DNA of 64,000 nt from Williamsia sterculiae (GTDB lineage: Bacteria; Actinomycetota; Actinomycetes; Mycobacteriales; Mycobacteriaceae). Positions 9,053-19,360 of the stretch are shown here, piece by piece. Position numbers and translations under genes: made by a program. Location of the stretch: NCBI RefSeq assembly GCF_900156495.1, contig NZ_FTNT01000006.1:124001-188000 (forward strand), written 5' to 3'. How positions within the stretch are numbered: position 1 is the first letter of the stretch; each line of letters starts with the position of its first letter. The notes below the pieces were generated by a model, which saw nothing but the letters and a program-made list of their open reading frames with translations, had not been told where the DNA came from and did no database searches.

Positions 9053-9955
9053 CTACTCGCGGACGTAGAACCGGAGGGTGAGATAGCCGGTGACCCCCGC
9101 CAGGAGCACCCCGCCGATGACCAACCACGGCGACACGAACAGCACGTCGGCGTTGGTGATGCGCGCCAGGATGTTCACCCCGTAGAGGTCGTTGAGGGCA
9201 CGGTCGAAGAAGAACACCTTGGCCGCGAACAACCCCGCGATCGAGAGCACCGCACCGGCCAACGCGGCGACCACCGCCTCCAGCAGGAACGGCAGCTGGG
9301 TGTACCACCGGGTCGCACCGACCAGGCGCATGATCCCCACCTCCGTACGCCGGGTGAAGGCGGCCACCTGCACGGTGTTCGCGATGAGGAGGATGGCCGC
9401 GATGGCCAACACCGTGGCGATGGCGAAGGCCGCGTTGCGCGTACCGTCGAGCACGCTGAAGATGCGTTTCACCAGCTCACGCTGGTCCAGCACCCCGTCG
9501 ATCCCCGGTCTGCCCTGGTACTCGTCGAGCACCGCGCCGAACCGGTTCGGGTCGGCCATCCGCACCTTGAACGACGCGGGCAGGGTGCCCTCACGGATGT
9601 TGGACGCGATGTCGGGGTTGTCCTTGAACGTCTGCTTGGCCGTCTCGTAGGCCTCGTGGCGGTCGATGAACCGCACCGACTCGACGCCCTGCTCCTTCTT
9701 CAAGTCGTTCAGCAGGACAGAACACGGTGCCCGCTGGCACGACGGATCCGAGCCGGAGACCGAGTCGGCGAGGAACAGCTGCATCTCCACGCGATCGAGG
9801 AATATCTTCTGCGACTTGTCGGCCATCTGCACCACCAGCAGACCACCGCCGAACATGGCCAGGGTGATCGCGGTGGTCAACACCATGGCCAGGGTCATCG
9901 TGACGTTACGGCGCAGTCCGTTGAGGATCTCGCGGAGAAGGAAACTTGCTCTCAT
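9053..9955 (-). CDS. ftsX: Cell division ABC transporter permease FtsX
   Basis: Membrane partner of FtsE at the divisome; it transmits ATP hydrolysis to periplasmic peptidoglycan hydrolases. 300 aa from ATG 9955 (MRASFLLREILNGLRRN). One N-terminal helix, a large extracellular loop (about residues 50-165) and three C-terminal helices give the four-helix FtsX topology. The extracellular loop has two Cys (CQRAPC). It follows ftsE by 70 bases on the same strand. Confidence 0.95.
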   Translation of the reverse strand: MRASFLLREILNGLRRNVTMTLAMVLTTAITLAMFGGGLLVVQMADKSQKIFLDRVEMQLFLADSVSGSDPSCQRAPCSVLLNDLKKEQGVESVRFIDRHEAYETAKQTFKDNPDIASNIREGTLPASFKVRMADPNRFGAVLDEYQGRPGIDGVLDQRELVKRIFSVLDGTRNAAFAIATVLAIAAILLIANTVQVAAFTRRTEVGIMRLVGATRWYTQLPFLLEAVVAALAGAVLSIAGLFAAKVFFFDRALNDLYGVNILARITNADVLFVSPWLVIGGVLLAGVTGYLTLRFYVRE

Positions 9956-10025
9956 GTGTGCGGCGGCGTCCTTACGGCTCGTCGAGGCAGGTGACACCCG
10001 GGTCGCGGACCCGGACGGGAGTGGG

Positions 10026-10712
10026 TCAGTCGAGTCCGTAGACCCCGTGCGCGTCGTCGCGGACGAGACGGCCGAGGTCGAACTCCAGCACCCGGCGACG
10101 CATGGCGTCGACGATGTGCCGGTCGTGGGTGGCCATCACCACGGTGGTGCCGCGGCGATTCACCCGGTCGAGGACGTCCACGATCTCCTCGCTGGTGTCG
10201 GGGTCGAGGTTGCCGGTGGGCTCGTCGGCCAGCAGCACCAACGGTCGGTTGGCGATCGCGCGGGCGATGGCCACGCGCTGCATCTCCCCGCCGGAGAGTT
10301 CGTTGGGCATGCGGTCGGACTTACCGCCGAGTCCGACGTAGTCGAGCACCTCCGGCACCACCCGGTTGATGGTCGTCTTGGGCTTGCCGATCACCTCGAG
10401 CGCGAAGGCCACGTTGTCGGCGACCGACTTCTGCTGGAGCAGTCGGAAGTCCTGGAACACGCACCCGATCGACTGGCGCAGTTTGGGGACGTTGCGCCGC
10501 GGCAGCTTGTTCACCTCGAACTGACCCACCCGTATCGACCCGCTGGTGGGACGGTCCTCCTTGAGCAACAACCGGAAGAACGTCGACTTGCCCGACCCGG
10601 ACGGACCGATCAGGAACGCGAAGTCGCCCTTGTCGACCTCGAGACTCAGGTCCTGGAGGGCCGGACGCGAGGAGGCCTTGTACTTCATCGTGACTTTCTC
10701 GAGCCTGATCAC
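10026..10712 (-). CDS. ftsE: Cell division ATP-binding protein FtsE
   Basis: Cytoplasmic ATPase of the FtsEX complex, 228 aa. Walker A is GPSGSGKST near residue 37, the ABC signature is [15 protein letters not shown], and Walker B is [12 protein letters not shown]. It uses a GTG start at 10712 and lies directly upstream of ftsX. Confidence 0.96.
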   Translation of the reverse strand: MIRLEKVTMKYKASSRPALQDLSLEVDKGDFAFLIGPSGSGKSTFFRLLLKEDRPTSGSIRVGQFEVNKLPRRNVPKLRQSIGCVFQDFRLLQQKSVADNVAFALEVIGKPKTTINRVVPEVLDYVGLGGKSDRMPNELSGGEMQRVAIARAIANRPLVLLADEPTGNLDPDTSEEIVDVLDRVNRRGTTVVMATHDRHIVDAMRRRVLEFDLGRLVRDDAHGVYGLD

Positions 10713-10775
10713 GGGAAGCCAGTGTAACCACGCGAGCTGAGCGTTCCCGGCAGGCCGACACGGCCCGTCGGAGGG

Positions 10776-11441
10776 TCAGCGTCGCTGCTGCGTCGTCGGC
10801 GTGGTGGTGCCCTGGTTCAGGAACGGCGCCAGCGGGTTCTGGTTCCGGGTGGTGGTCGGCGCCGTGGTGGTGGGCACGTCGGTCTGCTGCGACGTCTCGT
10901 CGGGGGTGGTCGTCGGTGTGGTCTCGTCCGTACTCGATTCCGAGGTGGACGACTCGGGGGTCGAGGGAAGGGTCGAGGTGTAACGCGGGGTCGACGTGGG
11001 GGTCTTGGACGTGGGGGTCAGCAGGTTGGCCGACCGCTGGATCTCCGCGGCCTGACGGTCACGATCCACCTCCTGGTAGTGCGCCGACGTCTGCCCGTAC
11101 AGCAGGAAGCAGCCGACGAATGCCAGCAACATCACCGCCGTGGTGGTCCGCACCCGTCCGCGGAACAGCGTCCGGGGAATCCGATGCCACAGTGACGTCT
11201 TCTCCGGGTGCGACTCCTGCACCAGGTTCGGACCGGTGGTCGGTGAGGTCGTACCGGCGGGGGCACCCGCGGACTCGATCGCGGTGTCGAGGGGACCCGA
11301 GTCGGGCGGCGCCGCCTCCGAGGTGGCAGGCTCGCGGTGCGCACCACCGCGCCCGGTCCGGCCGAGCTCGATCCGCTGGGTGGCCGCGGTCGACGGCGTC
11401 TGCGTCGGGGTGCCGTCGGGGTCGTTGGGCGGGGTGCTCAT
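10776..11441 (-). CDS. Single-pass membrane protein with Thr/Ser-rich extracellular tail
   Basis: 221 aa. A charged cytoplasmic N-terminal ~98 residues is followed by one membrane helix (about residues 100-117, AVMLLAFVGCFLLYG) and a Ser/Thr/Pro-rich tail that may be a glycosylated or wall-spanning stalk. The start ATG at 11441 overlaps the stop of the mechanosensitive-channel gene (ATGA), so the two are translationally coupled and may act together. No known domain was recognised. Confidence 0.75.
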   Translation of the reverse strand: MSTPPNDPDGTPTQTPSTAATQRIELGRTGRGGAHREPATSEAAPPDSGPLDTAIESAGAPAGTTSPTTGPNLVQESHPEKTSLWHRIPRTLFRGRVRTTTAVMLLAFVGCFLLYGQTSAHYQEVDRDRQAAEIQRSANLLTPTSKTPTSTPRYTSTLPSTPESSTSESSTDETTPTTTPDETSQQTDVPTTTAPTTTRNQNPLAPFLNQGTTTPTTQQRR

Positions 11442-12352
11442 CGCGTGACCTCCTCGGCGTCGGCGTTGAGTTCGGTGGTGTCCATGGTGCTGCTGGGCGC
11501 CAGCGCTATCCGAGCCCTGGCGAAGTCGCGGACGATGCGGGCGCGCAGGCTGCGCGCCACCTCGAACTGCTTGCCGGGCAGGGTGCGGGCGACGATGCGG
11601 ATGGTCAGCGAGTCGATACCGACGTCGGTCACACCCATCGGGGTCGGCTCGTCGAGCAGCAGTGGTTCGAGCCGTGGATCGGCAAAGGCGGCGGCACCCA
11701 CCTTCTGCAGTTCCTCGGTCACCCGGGTGATGTCCGACCCGACCGGCAGCGGGATGTCCACCACTGCACGCGCCCAGTCCTTGGACAGGTTGGTCGCCTT
11801 GACGATCTGACCGTTGGGAATGGTCAGGACCTCGCCGTCGGTGTTGCGCAACTTGGTGACCCGCAATGTCACATCCTCCACGGTGCCCTCGGCTTCGGTG
11901 CCGCCGGTGAGCGCCAGCTCGACCACGTCGCCGAAGCCGTATTGCTTCTCCGTGATGACGAAGAACCCGGCCAGGAAGTCCTGCACCACCCGCTGCGCGC
12001 CGAAACCGAGGCCAGCACCCAGTACGGTCGCCGGCGCCGCGAAACCGGAGATGGGCACACCGATCGCGCGCACGATGTAGAACGCGGCGATGATGCAGAC
12101 CAGGCCGATGGCCACGTACGCGAACACCTGGGCCAGCGCATGCCGGTGTTTGGTCGCCTCGGAGCGAACCAATTCGTCGCTCTCCTGGAACCCCTGGTCG
12201 ATGCGCCTGAGGATGCGTGCCGTCGACCAGTTGATCAGCCGGATCAACAGGGCCGCACCCAGCAGCCACAGCACGATGTTCAGTCCGTTGAGCGCGAGCC
12301 AGCGTTGCGCCGTGTCGACGCCCGCGGGCGACGCGGCCAGTCGTGTCACCAT
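11438..12352 (-). CDS. MscS-family mechanosensitive ion channel
   Basis: 304 aa inner-membrane channel that opens under hypo-osmotic stress. Three membrane helices occupy about residues 20-125. The pore-lining third helix is ATVLGAGLGFGAQRVVQDF, with the Gly/Ala pattern of MscS. The beta domain follows (QYGFGDVVELA), then a cytoplasmic domain. It sits between prfB and the FtsEX genes, as in other Mycobacteriales, and is coupled by a 4-base overlap to the stalk-like membrane protein. Confidence 0.92.
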   Translation of the reverse strand: MVTRLAASPAGVDTAQRWLALNGLNIVLWLLGAALLIRLINWSTARILRRIDQGFQESDELVRSEATKHRHALAQVFAYVAIGLVCIIAAFYIVRAIGVPISGFAAPATVLGAGLGFGAQRVVQDFLAGFFVITEKQYGFGDVVELALTGGTEAEGTVEDVTLRVTKLRNTDGEVLTIPNGQIVKATNLSKDWARAVVDIPLPVGSDITRVTEELQKVGAAAFADPRLEPLLLDEPTPMGVTDVGIDSLTIRIVARTLPGKQFEVARSLRARIVRDFARARIALAPSSTMDTTELNADAEEVTR

Positions 12353-12489
12353 GGTTGCCCCTCACATGGTTTGTCGGTCGTCGGTTCCTCGGCACCCCTG
12401 TGTACCGGACGCACCTGGATGTCGACGAGCGGCGCCGGTCAGGTCGTCACGACGCCGTGAGATCCGGCGGTCACCGGATCAGGACAGGG

Positions 12490-13611
12490 TCAGTCGACCC
12501 CGCCCTCCTCGTTCATCCGCCAGCGGATACCCGACTCGATGAATCCGTCGATCTCGCCGTCGAGCACCGCGGTCGGGTTGTTGGACTCGAACTCGGTCCG
12601 CAGGTCCTTGACCATCTGATAGGGGTGCAGCACGTAGGAACGCATCTGATTGCCCCAGCTCGAGCCGCCGTCACCCTTGAGTGCGTCGAGTTCGGCACGC
12701 TCCTCCTGACGCTTGCGCTCCAGCAACTTCGCCTGCAGCACGCGCATCGCGGCCGCCTTGTTCTGCAACTGGCTCTTCTCGTTCTGACACGTGACGACGA
12801 TGCCGGTCGGCACATGGGTCAATCGGACCGCAGAGTCGGTGGTGTTCACCGACTGCCCACCCGGACCAGACGACCGGTACACGTCGACGCGGACGTCGTT
12901 CTCGTCGACGTCGATGTGGTCGGTCGTCTCCACCACGGGCAGCACCTCGACCTCGGCGAACGACGTCTGCCGACGACCCTGGTTGTCGAAGGGACTGATG
13001 CGCACCAGGCGGTGGGTGCCCATCTCCACCGACAACGTGCCGTACATGTACGGCGCCTTGACCGCGAAGGTGGCGCTCTTCAGACCCGCCTCCTCGGCGT
13101 ACGAGGTGTCGTAGACCTCGACGCCGTAGTCGTGTTTCTCGGCCCACCGGATGTACATGCGCATCAACATCTGGGCCCAGTCCGCGGCGTCCACGCCCCC
13201 GGCACCCGACCGGATGTTGACCAGGGCATCGCGGGCGTCGTACTCCCCCGCGAGCATGGTCTTGACCTCCATCGCCTCGATGTCGTGGCGCAGAGAGACG
13301 CGCTCGGTGTCCGCGTCCGCCAGGGCCGTGGTCCGGGTCTCGCCGTCCTCGGCCTCGGCGAGCTCATAGTGCACGGGCATGTCTTCGAGGCGCTGGCGCA
13401 GCGATTCGGCGCGTCGCAGCTCACCCTGGGCATGCGACAACTCGCTCGTCACCTGCTGGGCATTGGCCTGGTCGTTCCACAGATCCGGATCGGAGGCCTG
13501 GTGTTCGAGTTCGTCGATGCGACGACGCAGCTCGTCGAGGTCGAGGACCTTCTCGACCGTGGTCAACGTCGTCTCGAGGTCGGTCAGATCAGCACTTACA
13601 TCCGGATGCAC
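12490..13611 (-). CDS. prfB: Peptide chain release factor 2
   Basis: Recognises UGA/UAA stop codons and releases the peptide. 373 aa from GTG 13611 (start ..[15 protein letters not shown], aligned with mycobacterial RF2). The catalytic GGQ is in [19 protein letters not shown] and the stop-codon-reading SPF motif is in RISPFD. The frame is continuous from start to stop, so the programmed +1 frameshift used by E. coli prfB is absent, as is usual in this order. Confidence 0.96.
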   Translation of the reverse strand: MHPDVSADLTDLETTLTTVEKVLDLDELRRRIDELEHQASDPDLWNDQANAQQVTSELSHAQGELRRAESLRQRLEDMPVHYELAEAEDGETRTTALADADTERVSLRHDIEAMEVKTMLAGEYDARDALVNIRSGAGGVDAADWAQMLMRMYIRWAEKHDYGVEVYDTSYAEEAGLKSATFAVKAPYMYGTLSVEMGTHRLVRISPFDNQGRRQTSFAEVEVLPVVETTDHIDVDENDVRVDVYRSSGPGGQSVNTTDSAVRLTHVPTGIVVTCQNEKSQLQNKAAAMRVLQAKLLERKRQEERAELDALKGDGGSSWGNQMRSYVLHPYQMVKDLRTEFESNNPTAVLDGEIDGFIESGIRWRMNEEGGVD

Positions 13612-13660
13612 GGTGGTCCAGGCTACCGGCTTCCGCGACGGGAATTCACCACACGCGTGC

Positions 13661-14050
13661 TCAGGGCAGCTGCGACGGGGGCTCATCCGATGGCGGCGGG
13701 GCGAGGGTTCCGATGCGCCAGCTCGTCTCCACCTTGCCCGCCCGATAGACCACCGGCAGATCGTCACCGACCTGCGGCCACGGCTGGTCGTCGGGCAGCA
13801 CCATGCGTTGGTAGACGTCGGTGGGTGCGGTCTGCGGTCCGAGCACGGTGCCGGAGATGGTGCAGAACATCTGACCGTTCTTGTCGCCGACCTCCGGTCG
13901 GTCGCTGACCCCGGTCACCGTCAACGTGCCCTGCACCAGGCTCGGGTCGAACCGTTGCGGACCACCGGCCTGTCTGCCCTGCCGCCATCGGACGATCATC
14001 GCCACCGCCAATCCGGCCAGGATGACGACGAAGGTCAGGGTCAGCAGCAT
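13661..14050 (-). CDS. Small single-pass membrane protein
   Basis: About 129 aa from ATG 14050. One N-terminal membrane helix ([19 protein letters not shown]) is followed by a beta-rich soluble domain of ~90 residues containing [19 protein letters not shown] and ending in a Pro-rich tail. It is divergent from hisN. An upstream ATG at 14116 would overlap the hisN start, so the shorter form is preferred. No domain recognised. Confidence 0.65.
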   Translation of the reverse strand: MLLTLTFVVILAGLAVAMIVRWRQGRQAGGPQRFDPSLVQGTLTVTGVSDRPEVGDKNGQMFCTISGTVLGPQTAPTDVYQRMVLPDDQPWPQVGDDLPVVYRAGKVETSWRIGTLAPPPSDEPPSQLP

Positions 14051-14114
14051 CGGGAGAATGATCCGTATCGGTCGAGGTCGGTCGGTGTCGAGAGCTACCC
14101 GTAGCCTACCGGGC

Positions 14115-14909
14115 ATGGTGCAGAGCGCGTTCTCCCTCGACGACGACCTGGCGCTGGCGCTGCGAATCGCCGATGCCGCCGACGCGATCACCACCGAGCG
14201 CTTCGGTGCACTGGATCTGCACGTCGACCAGAAACCGGACCTCACACCGGTGTCCGATGCCGACCTCGCCACCGAACGTGCGGTCCGTGCCGAACTCGCC
14301 ACCGTTCGCCCCGACGACGCGATCCTCGGCGAGGAATTCGGCGGCGATCAGGTGATCGCGGGCCGGCAATGGGTGATCGACCCGATCGACGGCACCAAGA
14401 ACTACGTCCGGGGTGTACCCGTCTGGGCCACGTTGATCGCACTGTTGGTCGACGGGGTGCCGGTGGTCGGCGTGGTGTCGGCCCCCGCGCTGAGCCGGCG
14501 TTGGTGGGCCGGCGACGGTCTCGGCGCGTTCGTCGCCGAGCTCGGTGGGCCACCGCGGTCGATCCGGGTGTCGGGGGTGACCGATCTGGCCGAGGCCAGC
14601 CTGGCGTTCTCCAGCCTCGACGGGTGGAAGGAGCGCGGGATCCGCGAACAGTTCCTCGATCTCACCGACAGCGTGTGGCGGGTCCGCGGGTACGGCGATT
14701 TTTTCAGCTACTGCCTGGTCGCCCAGGGGTCGGTGGATGTGGCGACCGAACCCGAGGTGTCGCTGTGGGATCTGGCCGCCCTCGACATCCTGGTCCGTGA
14801 GGCAGGTGGGCGGTTCACCGGGCTCGACGGCGCACCTGGCCCACAGCATGGTGACGCGGTCGCGAGCAACGGACACCTACACACCGCCGTCGTCGCCGCG
14901 TTGGGCTGA
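14115..14909 (+). CDS. hisN: Histidinol-phosphatase, inositol-monophosphatase type
   Basis: 264 aa cytoplasmic Mg2+-dependent phosphatase for the penultimate step of histidine synthesis in actinobacteria. Metal-binding motifs are GEEFGG (Glu), [15 protein letters not shown] (Asp/Asp) and [15 protein letters not shown]. These match HisN more closely than generic IMPase because of the [15 protein letters not shown] segment. The ATG at 14115 is the first in the domain. Confidence 0.87.
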   Translation: MVQSAFSLDDDLALALRIADAADAITTERFGALDLHVDQKPDLTPVSDADLATERAVRAELATVRPDDAILGEEFGGDQVIAGRQWVIDPIDGTKNYVRGVPVWATLIALLVDGVPVVGVVSAPALSRRWWAGDGLGAFVAELGGPPRSIRVSGVTDLAEASLAFSSLDGWKERGIREQFLDLTDSVWRVRGYGDFFSYCLVAQGSVDVATEPEVSLWDLAALDILVREAGGRFTGLDGAPGPQHGDAVASNGHLHTAVVAALG

Positions 14910-14970
14910 CGCCGGAGGACCGTCTGCTCGATCGTCGTCAACCCATGCGCATCGGGGCATACTCGGATTC

Positions 14971-15633
14971 ATGCGCATCACTCACTTCGGACACTCCTGC
15001 ATCCTGGTCGAGATCGACGGCAGCCGGATCCTTTTCGATCCCGGCACGTTGTCGCACGGCTTCGAGGGGTTGACCGGGCTCGATGCGATCCTGATCACCC
15101 ATCAGCACCCCGACCACGTGGACGTCGAGCGGTTGCCCGACCTGCTGTCCGGCAACCCGCACGCCCTGTTACGGGCCGATCCGCAGACCAGCGCTCAACT
15201 GCGAGACGACAACGTGGGCGGTGACTGGGTGGCCGCGCAGTCGGGAGACGAGTTCGCGATCGGGTCGGTGACGGCCCGCGTGGGTGGGGGCAAACATGCG
15301 GTGATCCATTCCGAGATCCCGGTGGTGGACAACGTCGCCTACATGTTGGGCGACGCCGAGCACCCGTCGCGGCTGTTGCATCCGGGTGACAACTTCTATG
15401 CCCCCACCACGCCGGTGGAGGTGTTGGCGCTCCCCGCCAGCGCGCCGTGGATGCGGCTCAGCGAGTCCGTCGACTATCTGCGCGCGGTGGCACCGACCGT
15501 CGCGGTGCCCATCCACCAGGCCGTGCTGTCCGGTGCGGGCGTCGGTGTGCACCATGCCCGCCTCGACGAGATGAAGCCCGCGGGCACCGAGTTCCGCGTG
15601 CTCCCCGACGAGAACGACGTCGAACTCCCCTGA
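14971..15633 (+). CDS. MBL-fold metal-dependent hydrolase
   Basis: 220 aa. The metallo-beta-lactamase signature ITHQHPDHVD is near residue 48, preceded by HFGHSCILVE typical of the UlaG/YtkL-like branch; a further metal ligand is likely in LLHPGDNFY. It is cytoplasmic and its substrate is unknown. The ATG at 14971 lies 61 bases after hisN, so the two may be co-transcribed. Confidence 0.87.
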   Translation: MRITHFGHSCILVEIDGSRILFDPGTLSHGFEGLTGLDAILITHQHPDHVDVERLPDLLSGNPHALLRADPQTSAQLRDDNVGGDWVAAQSGDEFAIGSVTARVGGGKHAVIHSEIPVVDNVAYMLGDAEHPSRLLHPGDNFYAPTTPVEVLALPASAPWMRLSESVDYLRAVAPTVAVPIHQAVLSGAGVGVHHARLDEMKPAGTEFRVLPDENDVELP

Positions 15634-15693
15634 GCTCGTTCGTCGTGATCACCCTCACCCGCTGTGATCTTCATCGCTCTGATGACTTTGTTC

Positions 15694-15729
15694 TTACTGC
15701 GCAGTAATATCGAACTTACCGCTGAGTAA
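15694..15729. promoter_or_regulatory. Twin palindromic operator upstream of the acyl-CoA dehydrogenase pair
   Basis: A perfect palindrome TTACTGCGCAGTAA at 15694-15707 is followed by a related copy TTACCGCTGAGTAA at 15716-15729. Read on the other strand the second is TTACTCAGCGGTAA, so both fit TTACT-N4-RGTAA. Their centres are 22 bases apart, two helical turns. This is typical of two repressor dimers, probably a TetR-type fatty-acid regulator encoded elsewhere. No regulator gene is adjacent. Confidence 0.6.
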
Positions 15730-15811
15730 GGTCATGAGCGACGGCCCGCGACGGCCGGTGTGACCACCCTCGACAGTCCGATGACACCGATGAGCAGAAC
15801 GGCTGGTGACC

Positions 15812-17197
15812 ATGAGCACTGACACCCGACCCCGCGATACGTCCCCCCGGGATACGTCTGCGGTCGGCAAGAACCCGCATCCCCGCAACGCGATCGGCAT
15901 CGCCATGCGGCTGTTGTCGACAGTCACCGGCTCGGAGTTCGCCGAGAAGTACAACCTCCGCGAACCGCTGAACCGCGTCGCCTATCAGGGCACCAAGACC
16001 GGTTTCCAGACCCTCGGCGCGGCCAGCCGCGCATTCAAGACCGTGCAGGGCGGGGGCGGAGGCGCCACGCGACTGGCCACCACCCCCAAGGACTACTTCA
16101 ACCTCACCCCCGATGACGATCAGCAGCTGATCGCCGACACGGTGCGCGAGTTCGCCACGGAGATCCTCCGCCCGGCCGCCCACGACGCCGACGCCGCGGC
16201 CGCCACCCCGGAGAGCATCCGCACCCGGTCCGGTGAGCTGGGCATCACGCTGATCAACGTCCCCGAGGAACTCGACGGCGCGGCCGGCGAACGCGGTGTG
16301 GTGACCAACGCGCTGGTCGCCGAGGCGATGGCCTACGGCGACATGGGCCTGGCCCTGCCACTCCTCGCGTCCAGCGGTGTCGCCGCGACCCTGACCGACT
16401 TCGGCTCCGAGGCGCAGCAGCAGACCTACCTGCCCGACTTCGCCGGTGACAACGTGCCGCAGGCGGCGGTGGTGGTCGCCGAGCCGCGCGCCCTGTTCGA
16501 CCCGTTCCAGTTGCGGACCAAGGCCACCCGGGTACCCAGCGGCTACCGCCTGGACGGCGTCAAATCATTCGTCCCCGCCGCCGGATCCTCCGAGTTGTTC
16601 ATCGTCGGGGCGCAGCTCGACGGCCGCCCCGCGCTGTTCATCGTCGAATCCGACAGCAAGGGTCTGGTCGTGGAGGCCGATCCGGGTATGGGCGTCCGCG
16701 CCGCCGGTATGGGCAGGTTGCTGCTGAGCGACGTCACGGTGCCGACGTCGGCGCTGCTGGGCGAGGAGGGCGGCGACGCCCCGATCGCGGCTTATCGCGA
16801 CGTGGTGCGGCTGTCGCGGCTGGGCTGGTCGGCGCTGGCGGTGGGCACCGCGCACGCGGTGCTCGACTACGTGATCCCGTACGTCAACGAGCGTGAGGCC
16901 TTCGGCGAGCCCATCTCCAACCGACAGGCGGTCGCCTTCATGGTCGCCAACATCGCCACCGAACTCGACGGTCTCCGGCTGGTCACCTGGCGCGGCGCCG
17001 CGCGCGCCGAGCAGGGTCTCTCGTTCGCCCGCGAAGCGGCACTGGCCCGCAAACTCACCATCGACAAGGGCATGCAGATCGGGTCGGACGGTGTGCAACT
17101 GCTCGGCGGACACGGTTTCACCAAGGAGCACCCGGTGGAGCGCTGGTATCGCGATCTGCGCGCGGCAGGCATCGGCGAGGGCGTCGTCGTCCTCTGA
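15812..17197 (+). CDS. Acyl-CoA dehydrogenase family protein, subunit lacking the usual catalytic motif
   Basis: About 461 aa. N-terminal extension (~85 residues), then the ACAD helical, beta and C-terminal helical domains; QLLGGHGFTKEHPVERWYRD is a clear ACAD C-terminal motif. The usual catalytic Glu motif (Y/F-E-G-T) is missing: the protein ends RAAGIGEGVVVL. It is followed 32 bases later by a second ACAD that keeps the motif. This suggests a heteromeric enzyme, as known for mycobacterial FadE pairs in steroid degradation. The substrate is unknown. ATG 15812 is preferred to an in-frame GTG at 15806. Confidence 0.88.
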   Translation: MSTDTRPRDTSPRDTSAVGKNPHPRNAIGIAMRLLSTVTGSEFAEKYNLREPLNRVAYQGTKTGFQTLGAASRAFKTVQGGGGGATRLATTPKDYFNLTPDDDQQLIADTVREFATEILRPAAHDADAAAATPESIRTRSGELGITLINVPEELDGAAGERGVVTNALVAEAMAYGDMGLALPLLASSGVAATLTDFGSEAQQQTYLPDFAGDNVPQAAVVVAEPRALFDPFQLRTKATRVPSGYRLDGVKSFVPAAGSSELFIVGAQLDGRPALFIVESDSKGLVVEADPGMGVRAAGMGRLLLSDVTVPTSALLGEEGGDAPIAAYRDVVRLSRLGWSALAVGTAHAVLDYVIPYVNEREAFGEPISNRQAVAFMVANIATELDGLRLVTWRGAARAEQGLSFAREAALARKLTIDKGMQIGSDGVQLLGGHGFTKEHPVERWYRDLRAAGIGEGVVVL

Positions 17198-17229
17198 CGA
17201 CCGACATCCGACCAGAAAGGACTCTCACC

Positions 17230-18447
17230 ATGCCCATCAATCTCGAACTCCCGAAGAAGCTGCGGGTCACCGTCGACCAGGCCCATCAGGCGGCTGCGGA
17301 GATCTTCCGGCCCATCTCGCGGAAGTACGACCTCCGTGAACACGATTACCCCGTCGAGCTCGACACGCTCGCGAGCCTGTTCGACGGGCTGAGCGAGGCG
17401 GGCGCTGCGGGAGCAGGCGCCGACGGCGGTCGCAAGACCGCCACAAAGGAGCGGCCCGAGGGCGTCATCGCGAACGGCGGCAACATGCAGTCGGTGGTGA
17501 ACGCCATCGAAGCGTCCTGGGGCGACGTCGGTCTGATGCTGTCCATCCCTTATCAGGGCCTGGGCAACTCCGCGATCGCCGCCGTGGCGAGCGACGAGCA
17601 ACTCGAACACTTCGGCAAGGTGTGGGCCTCGATGGCCATCACCGAGCCGGGCTTCGGTTCCGACTCGGCCGCGGTCTCCACCACGGCCACCCGCGACGGT
17701 GACGACTACATCATCAACGGCGAGAAGATCTTCGTGTCCGCCGGAGCCCGCGCCGACCACGTCGTGGTGTGGGCCACCGTGGACAAGAGCCTGGGCCGGG
17801 CCGCGATCAAGAGCTTCCTCGTCCCGCGCGACCACCCCGGTGTCACCGTCGAGCGACTGGAGCACAAGCTCGGTATCAAGGCCTCCGACACCGCGGCCAT
17901 CCGCTTCGAGAACTGCCGGGTGTCCAGCGACCACCTGCTGGGTTCACCCGAGGTGGACACCAAGAAGGGTTTCGGCGGGGTCATGCAGACCTTCGACAAC
18001 ACCCGCCCGCTGGTCGCCGCGATGGCGATCGGGATCACCCGAGCCGCGCTCGAGGAACTGCGTGCACAACTCACCGACGCCGGAGTCGAGATCGACTACG
18101 ACAAGCCCATCAGCACCCAGACCGGGGCCGCGGCCGAGTTCCTCCGTCTGGAGTCGGACTTCGAGTCCGCCTATCTGCTGACGCTGCGTGCGGCGTGGAT
18201 GGCCGACAACAAGCTGCCCAACTCCAAGGAAGCCTCGATGTCGAAGGCCAAGGCCGGACGCACCGTGGTGGATGCCACCACCAAGGCGGTGGAGCTCACC
18301 GGCACATTGGGTTACTCGGAGCGGCTGCTGCTGGAGAAGTGGGCTCGCGACTCGAAGATCCTGGACATCTTCGAGGGCACCCAGCAGATCCAGCAGCTCA
18401 TCATCGCCCGTCGTGTGCTCGACAAGAGCAGCGCCGAGCTGAAATGA
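17230..18447 (+). CDS. Acyl-CoA dehydrogenase
   Basis: 405 aa FAD enzyme of beta-oxidation. The FAD/substrate loop ITEPGFGSDSAAVST lies near residue 138, and the catalytic region LDIFEGTQQIQQLIIARR carries the expected Glu. AGAGADGGRK near residue 58 is a Gly-rich insertion. The ATG at 17230 follows AGAAAGGAC. Together with the preceding gene it probably forms an alpha-beta enzyme induced by a fatty or sterol acyl-CoA. Confidence 0.92.
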   Translation: MPINLELPKKLRVTVDQAHQAAAEIFRPISRKYDLREHDYPVELDTLASLFDGLSEAGAAGAGADGGRKTATKERPEGVIANGGNMQSVVNAIEASWGDVGLMLSIPYQGLGNSAIAAVASDEQLEHFGKVWASMAITEPGFGSDSAAVSTTATRDGDDYIINGEKIFVSAGARADHVVVWATVDKSLGRAAIKSFLVPRDHPGVTVERLEHKLGIKASDTAAIRFENCRVSSDHLLGSPEVDTKKGFGGVMQTFDNTRPLVAAMAIGITRAALEELRAQLTDAGVEIDYDKPISTQTGAAAEFLRLESDFESAYLLTLRAAWMADNKLPNSKEASMSKAKAGRTVVDATTKAVELTGTLGYSERLLLEKWARDSKILDIFEGTQQIQQLIIARRVLDKSSAELK

Positions 18448-18469
18448 GCTGACAACCAACACCACCGAT

Positions 18470-18504
18470 GGGCGGGATGTCGACGAGGGGTCGATGTCCC
18501 GCCC
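18470..18504 (+). terminator. Hairpin terminator of the acyl-CoA dehydrogenase operon
   Basis: GGGCGGGATGTCGAC at 18470-18484 pairs with GTCGATGTCCCGCCC at 18490-18504 with a short mismatch, 23 bases after the stop codon. There is no T-run, but the stem is strong and well placed. Confidence 0.55.
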
Positions 18505-19119
<615 letters not shown>

Positions 19120-19213
19120 CCCGCACCCCAGCACGACGGCTGACCCCGGTCAGCTGAACCGACCGTACATTCGACTGATCGGACCAGCCATCCCACCGAC
19201 GGGATGCGCACTT

Positions 19214-19255
19214 CCGGGTCGCCGTGTCCACCAAGGGCACGGCGACCCGGTTTTT
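19214..19255 (+). terminator. Rho-independent terminator after the Rpf gene
   Basis: A 13-base perfect stem, CCGGGTCGCCGTG at 19214-19226 and CACGGCGACCCGG at 19238-19250, is followed by TTTTT. It is the most canonical intrinsic terminator seen in this window. Confidence 0.88.
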
Positions 19256-19360
19256 GGTCCGCTCCAAGCCCCTGGGAAGCCGTTCCCAGTGTCCTCCCAG
19301 TGCGGTGGCGCACTGTTCTCGCAATCGAGAACCCGACCACCTTCGACAAGGACACCCACG

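Noticed and set aside
12343-13908. A 521-codon plus-strand frame over prfB.
   Set aside because: It is antisense to the fully conserved RF2 gene and has no domain.
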